This document shows, piece after piece, positions 56,801 through 64,000 of a stretch of 64,000 nucleotides of DNA. Numbering within the stretch: position 1 is the first letter of the stretch; the number at the start of each line of letters is the position of its first letter. The translations under genes were made by a program, and so were the position numbers. Origin of the DNA: Sphaeramia orbicularis. Taxonomy: Eukaryota > Chordata > Actinopteri > Kurtiformes > Apogonidae. The stretch spans positions 17,060,442 to 17,124,441 of the forward strand of contig NC_043969.1 in the NCBI RefSeq assembly GCF_902148855.1. The letters run 5' to 3'. The notes under the pieces were generated by a model that ran no database searches, was not told where the DNA came from, and saw nothing but the letters and a program-made list of their open reading frames with translations.

Positions 56801-58972
56801 TGCTGTTCTTGATAAACCTGATCTGCACTAACATGTCTGAGTGTAAATCAAATGTTATTTGTTAGACAAGAAGTTTTTTTTTTTGCACATTATCTCGATG
56901 AAGTGAGGAATTAATAGCAATTAGAATATGTTAAAATGTGAGAAGACATCAGATTAGCAGCATTAAACATGTTTTTATTTCATTGTTTTCATATCCCTCT
57001 CTGATATTGGGTTTTAAACACATGTTTCTTTACTTCAAAAATTAAATGCATGGATATTTTTGTAACTCCACAGAAAAAAAAAAAACTTGATCGCATTGTT
57101 TTTTCATGCCTAAGGAGGAATAAAAACACTGAAGAAAAAAATCTTGACTAAGGTTCTCACAATTAATGCATGAAAGGGTTAATTGGAGATTACAAGTATT
57201 TATGGAGAGATGGGTATTCCATTTTACTATTGTTTGTCTTTTACAAAAAAAAAAAAACAACAACTGATTTTCATGAAACTTGGTGGAGGGGATGGGTGTG
57301 GTCCATGAAAGCAGATCCATAAAAAGGGACAGAGGCTAGAATTGTTTTTGTCTTTTTTTTTAATATTGGAGAGCCCCACGCTGAGTTAGAATGGTGACAA
57401 ATAAATAAAAAATGAGCCATAAACAGGCACCAGCTGATGGACTACAACCCTCAAGACTATTGTTATACTATCCAGTGGCACCGTCTGACAAATACAATAA
57501 AAACACAGGCCATTTTTTGTGTCTTTGTGCATTTCTGTATTTCTATACTTTATAATATTTAATAATATATTAAAAAAACAGCTAAAAAAATGACTGACAG
57601 TTCATAATGTTGGGATGTTTTGCTTTAGGTTAGAGTCCCCCACCCGCTCTCTCAGTATGGATGCACCAAAAGGAGTTCATCTCAAAGCACAGGCTGGAAA
57701 CATTGAAGCCGCCTCCAACATGGATGTTTTCCTTCAGTCGACTGTAGGACTGGTAAGACAAACATTGTTCACTTCCTGTCAAAAGTCTTCCAAATAGCAG
57801 CTAAAGCTTTTTCTTCTTCTTCCTCTTTTTTTTTTTTTTTTTTTTTTTTTACCTATTTTGGCCTGGGGAATTTATGCTTTTCGGGAGGATGCTGCTTCAC
57901 GCTTCTGTACTCTCTCACAGTCACACCTGGGAGCTCTGCAGTGCAACAGCATCACTCAAGTGGAGTTTGACAAGAACTCAGCTTTTTTTATGTATTAGAA
58001 ATTTTGTCCAAGAACTTTACAGATTTGCTGTAGAGAGCTTGTTAGGCCACTGTTTCGCTAGTTCTACCCTACTTGCTCGTACTTACTGTGCCACCAGGAA
58101 CAGAGACATTCTGGGCATATCTTTCCGGTAGATTAGTTTTATCTACCCTGGAGTGGATCATTTCAGTCAACCACTCTCAGTTCATTGTCTTTTGCGGTTG
58201 TAAAACATTTGTCTGTGTATGTCTGTTGTGGTACAGTGGTTTGCTTTTTCCATGTTACTGTTTAGAGTGAGGTTTGGTGATAGATTCTGGCTGAATCAGG
58301 CCTGGATAATTGCGGTGCTGCCAACAGCTTAACTGCAGAAAGCAATTGTATCATAGGCGCTTTCTTGACCGATATGAATTATTCTGAGTGAACCAGCCTA
58401 TTCATATGTGATCACATAGTTAGAGGATAAAGCTATTCTTATTCCTCTTTTCTTGCTTAAGGGAAGAAAACTGAATATTAATCTGCACTGAACTTGTCAT
58501 GGATAATGGAAAGAACTACTTAAGCACTCGATGAAATGGTATTTGGTGGTTTTCCTGCCCCAGGAATGTGTGCTTTTCATTGCCTCTAATTCTTGCTCAG
58601 TATCAGATTCTGTTTATTATATATTCTTTATGGACCAGTGCACTGGTTAGGCACTCACTGGACGCTCCCATCATACCCTGTGCTATCATGCATGTATGAA
58701 CCTAAGTGGAAAGACTGAAGCAGAGCCATGTTTTCATGTTGATTCAGTGCCACTCTGTTCTTCTCCTTTAAACGTCCTTGCTCTGTGTGCTGTTTGCTGT
58801 GCAGCTGGTGCTGGATGCTGAGACGGTGCGCATGCCGAGCCTGCCCCTGAGCAAAGGAGGGGTTTCTGGAAATGCTCCGGGACTCTTCGAGGTGTGTGTC
58901 TGTCCCAGCGGCAAACTCTTCCTGTCCAAAGCTGGGGTCACCTCCACTTGCAGCGAGAACCAAGAGTGCTAA
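46363..58972 (+). CDS. sgcg: Gamma-sarcoglycan
   Basis: Coding exons are 46363-46557, 49246-49350, 52234-52321, 55383-55502, 56542-56614, 57629-57752 and 58805-58972, giving 290 residues (human 291). Gamma-sarcoglycan is a type II membrane glycoprotein of the dystrophin complex in the muscle sarcolemma; its loss causes limb-girdle muscular dystrophy in humans. The short cytosolic N-terminus starts [32 protein letters not shown] leads into one membrane span (about residues 36-59). N111 in ENVSLNARN is the conserved glycosylation site. [19 protein letters not shown] and the C-terminal cysteine cluster ([19 protein letters not shown]) follow gamma rather than delta or zeta paralogues. Phase is kept at every junction. 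Introns 2 and 4 are packed with transposons. Confidence 0.95.
46922..47489 (+). mobile_element. hAT-type MITE, copy 1
   Basis: The ends are CAGTGCTTTTCAACC and GGTTGAAAAACACTA. An 8-bp target duplication flanks it: GCATAACC (46914-46921) and CCATAACC (47490-47497), one mismatch. Eight-base duplications and CAGTG-type ends are hAT features. There is no transposase. It lies in sgcg intron 2, inside the Tc/mariner-like element. Confidence 0.8.
47691..48184 (-). mobile_element. piggyBac-like MITE, family A, copy 6 (inside the LINE)
   Basis: TTAACCCTTTCATGTACAAA and ATACATGAAAGGGTTAA mark its ends. It sits inside the 3' UTR of the LINE at a TTAA. An ATT/AAT microsatellite (47848-47884) has grown in it. 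Its middle is replaced by a LINE tail (about 48003-48098). Confidence 0.7.
48003..48098 (+). mobile_element. Second LINE 3' tail inside family A copy 6
   Basis: The segment 'caatgttaccagttcatgtc' then 'agaaaagatatgta', 'aaaactttaataaa' and a short A run matches, in opposite orientation, the 3' end of the surrounding LINE ('caatattatcaactcatgtt', 'agaaaagatttgta', 'aaaacttcaataaa' on the minus strand). It is a very short 5'-truncated copy of the same LINE family. Confidence 0.6.
50785..51235. mobile_element. Dispersed teleost repeat (tttatttaaccagg type)
   Basis: The start 'tttatttatttaacctttat' plus 'ttaaccaggaaggctggctg' and the later 'gtaactcattccagtcgtta' are motifs I have seen in many teleost intron and intergenic sequences. 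I cannot name the family or fix its ends. It lies in sgcg intron 3. Confidence 0.4.
53240..54506 (+). mobile_element. Decayed Tc1/mariner-type transposon in sgcg intron 4
   Basis: The ends are ACAGCCCCAATTCCACAAAA and, reverse complemented, ACAGCCCCAATTCGGAAACA. Inside, 'cagtaacatgactgggtata' and, at 54366-54391, 'actgcatgggctcaggaaca' resemble the well-known teleost element whose transposase has an HTH domain followed by DDE. Here most of the transposase gene is deleted and no long frame remains. A hAT-type MITE splits it. Confidence 0.65.
53682..54262 (-). mobile_element. hAT-type MITE, copy 2, inverted relative to copy 1
   Basis: The ends are CAGTGTTTTTCAACC and GGTTGGGAACCACTGG. The flanks TCTATACC (53674-53681) and TCTGTACA (54263-54270) agree at six of eight bases, an aged target duplication. 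Internal sequence 'gtggtactgtttatctgtca' is the reverse complement of that in copy 1 near 47315. Confidence 0.75.
54779..55032. mobile_element. Dispersed repeat with 'cctccaccaaggaggttatg' start
   Basis: It opens 'acctccaccaaggaggttat' and closes 'cggaggtctgcgctctccga' plus 'gtgcttcta', a repeat seen widely in fish and invertebrate genomes whose class I do not know. An internal TTTG/TCTG array is present. The closing motif recurs inverted near 44618. Confidence 0.5.
56644..57182 (+). mobile_element. piggyBac-like MITE, family A, copy 7
   Basis: The left end is worn (TTAACACTTTCAGGCATAAG) and the right end is ATGCATGAAAGGGTTAA. It is 539 bp long and lies in sgcg intron 6, only about 30 bases after the exon ending at 56614. 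Confidence 0.65.
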
Positions 58973-60411
58973 ATATACTCTGACAAGGTAATTGATTTTC
59001 CGTCTCTTGGAGGATGCGTCTTCTGTGAGGAAACAAGCACAGCTGTTTATATCCGGCCGAGGTTACTTTTGGAATCTTTATCCCACAGTGGATGATCACT
59101 AAGCCAAGATCCCACTGGCACACGGAGGCCTGTATGAAACTGCCTGCTGGTGTACATGTCAGAAATGTCATAAATGCATCCTTTTAGTTGCCTTTATGAC
59201 CTTTTAAATATTCAGCTGATACTAATTGGCATCAAATTTACGCCTGCATCAGAGCTTTTTAGAGATTTTTTTTTTTTTTTACATAGAAAATCATGGCTGG
59301 GCAATGAGGAGCTGGTTAACAGCTTACATCCTATGCAATATTATATCATGGTGCAATAAATTAAAGTGGCACATATCAAGGGCTTGGAATTATGAAATTA
59401 AATGTTTAAAAAAGCAATGGAATGTTTCCGAATATTTATTTTATGTTTATGTTTATGTTTATGCATTTGGCAGACGCTTTTTTCCAAAGCGACTTACAGG
59501 GGAAAACCAATTAAATCACTCAATCAATCAAATTTTATTTATATAGCGCCAGATCACAAATTATTTTGGTTTGTTTATGCCCTCCTTGTTCCAAGCCCTT
59601 GATGTGTAGTGTTTTTTTTTTGTTTTGGTGTTTAGCATGTTTTTACTGGGTTGAGAAAGTTTCAAAAAATGTTAGTTTATATTTTGTCATTGTCAAAGTT
59701 GATTCAGAGAAATATGGAATATGTTTTTATTTTCACTCATCACTAAGGAAGAGAGATGTTTCTTATTTTGCTTTGACTGTTTTAGAGTTAAGATTAAAAT
59801 ATTACTATTTTATGGAACCATAATGTCACTAGTGTGGTGTCACATGTGTAATTATGTGTTTTTTTCTGTTTTTAGGGTTGTGTATGTTTGGCCATGTGTT
59901 ATTTTTAAGCCCTGCATAAGCATGTAATTATGCAATAGTCACATGTCAGGTTTGCAGGTTTTTCTGCAAAATAGAAAGTAAGCTGGTCTTTATTTTTGTT
60001 TAAAACCTTCCCTAAAATGAAGGCATTACCTATGTACACATGATAAAAGCAAAACAGGTATACCAAACACACTGTACTGGTGGTTAGTTTGTGATTATAT
60101 AAGAAATGATGGGCTTCAGTTTTTCTTTGGTCTTGGATCAAACATGAATTGATTTTGTTTTTACACAATATGCATGAAAGGGACTACGTTTTCCTTTGTA
60201 ATAGGATAAGACTCTCAGTACATCATATCAAAGAGGTCTGTGTTCTGCGAAGGTTACACATCAGTGTAAGGCTTTGGATAAAATAAACATCTTATGTCCT
60301 TTTCTGATCAGTTATTGTAAATGTTGAAAAGACAGTTTTCAGTCTCCACCTCTGTCCTGGCATATTTTGATAAGATGATTGTGTATTTATTAATTTTGTA
60401 TGTTAAATAAA
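58973..60411 (+). other. sgcg: sgcg 3' UTR with retroelement tails
   Basis: AATAAA hexamers at 60282-60287 and 60406-60411 are likely 3' ends. Within this stretch 'catttggcagacgctttttt' plus 'ccaaagcgacttaca' (59464-59500) and 'caatcaatcaaattttattt' plus 'atatagcgcc' (59521-59549) are two widespread teleost retroelement 3' motifs lying end to end. If the distal signals are used they are part of the mRNA. A donor-like GGTAATTG just after the stop leaves open an alternative 3' exon. Confidence 0.45.
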
Positions 60412-60957
60412 CTTTGTGATATTCTTCTATGATTGTCTTGACTGTCAGATCTATTAATTTTTGGATGAGGTCTATTTTCTAACCCGGTTTAACAAAAGGG
60501 TATTCAAGGATTGACAAACTCTTAATTATTAATGTAACTTCCACTGTTTTCTGGTTTCTGTTGAACTGTAAAAGCTGTACCTTGGGAGATGGATTCAGTC
60601 TACATTTCACTCCTTTTTTTGCTCTCTAATACACTCTAGTGGTAAAACTCTGTATCACTATAAAGATATAAACTTGATCTGATCATCTTCACAACAAATG
60701 GATTTACACTAGCAAGTTTAGAGGGCAAACGTTTTTTGAACAAATGGCAATTAATGGAAAGTTGTAATTCAATATAATCTTATTTCTCGACATCAGTAAT
60801 TTATTCTGAAATAGCATTACATTAAAACTCTGTATTTTTCTACGAGAAATAGACTACTTTGAGGAATCAAAATGTACTTAAACTCAGCATCTAAGTACAT
60901 TATTTTTTGTGAACTTAAGACACAAAATTCAAAACATCACGTAGAATTTAAGGGGGA
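60412..60957. other. Gap between convergent sgcg and sacs
   Basis: About 550 bases between the two presumed poly(A) regions. I see no gene or repeat in it. Confidence 0.4.
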
Positions 60958-62342
60958 TTTATTGGGCCTTCCTATGGCACAATGTACATCAACATGGAAG
61001 TGATACACAAGTTCTCAAGATTTATACAAGGACATTTTTCTCAGCTGATGTAAGGAGAAAACCAGATGTCATGAAGCACAGTTCAAATTATGTGTAAAAT
61101 ACATATATAATGTGGTTGCTGTAAAAACAGTGCTCAGATCGATGGTAAAACAAAGTCAGTAATGCAGTAAAAACACATGAGCACCGACGTTTGGTGCTAT
61201 TACAGTTTACTTAAACCGGGAAAGTAAAAAATATGTAAATATGGTTTCATGCTTGCAAAGTCTGTCATGAAAAGGGTTGTTCCCTGGTAATGGCATGTAG
61301 CTCTCTATTTTATCAAGATGACCAACTACAGTTCTGTCAAACAAGCCATCACTGTCAAAGCAAACAACTTTGAGAGTTGTTTCAGTAAAAGCTGTCCTAT
61401 CCAAATTTGTATTAATCAAAGCAGGAGACTAGATAGGGCCCCCAAGTAGTCATGGTTTATATGGTCAGTGAAGCAAAATGTTAGTCAAATGTTACTGTAT
61501 AGAGAACGACAAACATATACCACAGCTATGATAAAAGAATGCATCCCCAATTTAAAAAAAAAAAAAAAATCCAAACTGGTGTAAATGAACATACTGGTAT
61601 GAAATTTTTACATTCACAGTTGAATTGTCCTGTGTTGCTGGGGTGACAAAAGCGCTCTACAAGTGCAAGTATATGACAAGGTTAAAAAAAGTGCTTCCAT
61701 AAACAAGAGACTGACTATGTTACATAAAATTTACAAATTGTACAGAAATGATATGAAATTAACACTAAAAATACAAAAAAGAAAATGTACAAACATGATT
61801 GAAATTTCTTTGACTTGCTGAAATCTTGCAAATAGGGCACATTGCATGACAGTAATTGCAATATTTGACAATAGTAGACTTTGTATTTCTGTACTAAGCG
61901 CATCCTGAAAGCTTTTTCAGCATGTCTTCTGTAGCAAGAAAATAGATTATTTTTTATAAAAGATAAAGTAAAAAAAGCAGCATATTTCTTTTAAATCAAA
62001 CTCAGAACAAATATATTCAGTGTGGGGACTTTGGTAAACAAAACATATTGCTGAGGCATTTGTATGTACAGCATACAGCATTTTTTATATATTTGAGCAA
62101 ATCAATTCTGAAACAGCCTAATAGGTAATGACAGATTTATTTACTGTGCATGGGCCACAGCACCACCATTGCAAGTTGAAACTGCATAATGTACCATAAG
62201 CTGCCAGCTGTATGCTTCAGTGTTACTCAAACTGATGATTAAGATCTGTATTGCACTCTGCCACAGACGTCCTCTATTCCACAAAGGACTTATGCATACT
62301 GTAGTTAAGTGAAATAACCTTTAGTCATCTTTAACAACAGTG
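60958..62342 (-). other. sacs: sacs 3' UTR
   Basis: The minus-strand stretch from the sacs stop codon to an AATAAA at 60958-60963 is AT-rich and carries no repeat apart from a poly-A run at 61554-61569. Alternative shorter ends are possible. Confidence 0.45.
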
Positions 62343-64000
62343 TTATATTTTTTGCTGCACAAAGGTTTCAAGCTTTATGATAATCCGGGCAGTGCACTCC
62401 ATCACTCTCATTGCCACTTCGGATGTGAATCTGTCATTAGGGATCTGTGGAAATGGCAGCAGATCCGGATAGCGAGTTCTCAGGCTGTCCACACCATAAC
62501 CCTCCAGGATCTGAACATCACTGGCAAGTCCTGCTAAGTGGGCATTATATTCCTCCACCTTTTGTGCCAGAGCTGTTGGTTTCACATCTTTATCTGACTT
62601 TCCTCTCACTGCATAGTCAGCAGCTATCAGTGCAAGTTTGGTGGCCAGGTAGCATTTGAAACAGACCCACTCATTGGCATTTTTATGAAGATCATTCCGA
62701 GCAGCAGAGTAGTTAGCTCGGGCTTGTCTCAGCCACCTGCGGGCTTCCACAGGGTTTCCGACTGTCTTGAATGTGGGGGGCACAAAGAAACGGTGAGAGT
62801 GCGATGAACCTGCTTGGCTTGAGTAATGTTCCCTGAACTGTTGCCTCTCTGATCTATGACTCGTTGCTTCTTGGTTCCATGATGAATAAAACCTTTGAAA
62901 TGAGAACTTCTCAGACTGGAAGCGTGTTGATGTAGAGAAGGATCTCCTGGAAGCTCTGTCTGTGTTATGTTGATCAGCCAAAGTTTGTTTCTCCATCCGG
63001 TTGATCTCGTTCTGTAAATGCTTGAAGACCTCAGTAGCAATATCCAGATTCTCAGCATTTTTGTCTGGATGCCACTTGAGATACAATCGGCGGATTATCT
63101 TTTTTCTCTCTGTTTCAGAAAGCTTCCATGCCTGCTCAACAACTAAGGTCACTTCTTTCAGAATCTCTGGCAATGCATGAAGCTTGAGCTTTTTTGGTGA
63201 TTGTTTTTGAGCAGGTGGTCTCTGATTTTCTTTGCCAGCAAAAAGAGGAGGGACCATTCGAAGGCCAGTGGAACGACTGTCAGGACTTGTAGGCGGCGAT
63301 GGAACACTGGTGTCTCGCACATGGGTGCTTTCATCTTGTCTTGAAAATTTGTACAAGTCAAGGGAGCTGACTATTTTATACTCACTGTAACCAATGTCAA
63401 TCTGAAAGTACTTCCCAAGGAAATTTGTGTTTTCCTCCTCTTCTCTTTCTACTTCCTGAACAATGATGGCATATGTGTAGGTAGGTTGATATGACCCGTA
63501 AATATCTCCACCTTCAGAGTCTACAAGGTAACCCACGTATTCCCCTGGATAAAAAACATTCATGGGATCCATGAGGAGTGTGTGGTGTATCTCAGCAGGT
63601 ATTGGGGTTCCAGGGAGGGGGAGCTCAAGTTTTGAAGGCTCTGTTGAGTCATACTTTACCCCAAGGTTGTCCAACTTTTCTGTGATTCTGTAGATGTCAT
63701 TGCAGCCCAACATAGCAATAAGGTAGGATGTGTCAGAAATCAAATTATCTGTGGCAGACTTCAATGTCATAGCCAATGCTAAGAGAAAATTAATGTCCTT
63801 GCTATCTGAGTGTTGGATGTAAAGGTGAATCACAGCTGTCCCATACCTCTTAAGAAGGCCAGAGTTTCACTGCGGCTGTGTGGAATGGGACTACAGCCTT
63901 TCACTCTTAATGTGGTTTGGAGTTTCTCAAAACAAGACACTTTCAGACCTTCACAGAGTGCCTTGCAGAGACGTATGGCTTTTTCCTCATTAACAAGGTA
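62343..64000 (-). CDS. sacs: Sacsin, C-terminal part (runs off the window)
   Basis: Sacsin is a giant (about 4,500-residue) co-chaperone linked to Hsp70, mitochondria and intermediate filaments; its loss causes spastic ataxia in humans. The visible 3' end of its huge last exon encodes about 500 residues plus the edge. In order, it shows the conserved segment [21 protein letters not shown] and [20 protein letters not shown], a J domain ([20 protein letters not shown] with the Hsp70-contact HPD at about 63064-63072), and a C-terminal HEPN domain ([20 protein letters not shown] to the end at QQKI). The upstream part (63850-64000, reading [18 protein letters not shown] to SETLAFLRG) is in a different frame. 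The frame breaks once at about 63836-63848, beside a CCC/GGG run at 63840-63842. One missing base there, or an assembly error, would explain it. Confidence 0.93.

Noticed and set aside
63838-63848. An 11-base GT...AG micro-intron in sacs
   Set aside because: GTATGGGACAG would restore the frame if removed, and gene predictors may model it so, but 11 bases is far below any workable intron. A one-base error or variant is more likely.

Overview
This is a vertebrate nuclear genome segment, almost certainly from a ray-finned (teleost) fish. It holds ten intron-bearing genes with vertebrate-type GT-AG splicing, teleost-style dispersed repeats and long microsatellites. All genes are ordinary host genes. 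No phage, CRISPR, defence system or operon is present. I rebuilt exons by eye from splice sites, codon phase and remembered human family sequences. Most predicted proteins land within one or two residues of the human length.

Layout: a repeat-rich left flank (1-4.4 kb); snrpd2 (-), Sm core protein; a single-exon foxg1-family transcription factor (-) in a broad AT-rich region; pglyrp5-type peptidoglycan recognition protein (-); polr2i (-), Pol II subunit RPB9; cfap45 (-), ciliary microtubule inner protein; slc37a4 (+), ER glucose-6-phosphate translocase; trappc4 (-), a TRAPP subunit; rps25 (+), ribosomal protein eS25; sgcg (+), gamma-sarcoglycan, spread over about 19 kb; and the 3' end of sacs (-), sacsin, cut by the window edge. 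The slc37a4 > < trappc4 | rps25 > block keeps the human 11q23 arrangement as I recall it (tail-to-tail, then head-to-head). sgcg next to sacs keeps the human 13q12 pair. snrpd2 near a PGLYRP gene recalls human chromosome 19.

The genes do not form a pathway. Housekeeping genes (snrpd2, polr2i, trappc4, rps25) have compact promoters, while foxg1 and sgcg sit in large non-coding domains. The most distinctive content is the mobile DNA. Two families of short elements have piggyBac hallmarks (TTAA target sites, CCC...GGG termini). I call them family A, with seven copies, and family B, with three. They insert into each other and into LINEs. In intron 2 of sgcg there is a five-layer nest: Tc/mariner-like element, hAT-type MITE, L1-like LINE, family A MITE, and a second LINE tail. 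Inverted hAT-type copies flank sgcg exons 3-4. An L1-like LINE with a 13-bp target duplication sits between the divergent cfap45 and slc37a4 promoters.

Other points: the snrpd2 start codon is split by an intron; rps25 and cfap45 have first coding exons holding only the ATG; cfap45 has a near-perfect RFX X-box; and the sacs reading frame breaks once near the right edge.
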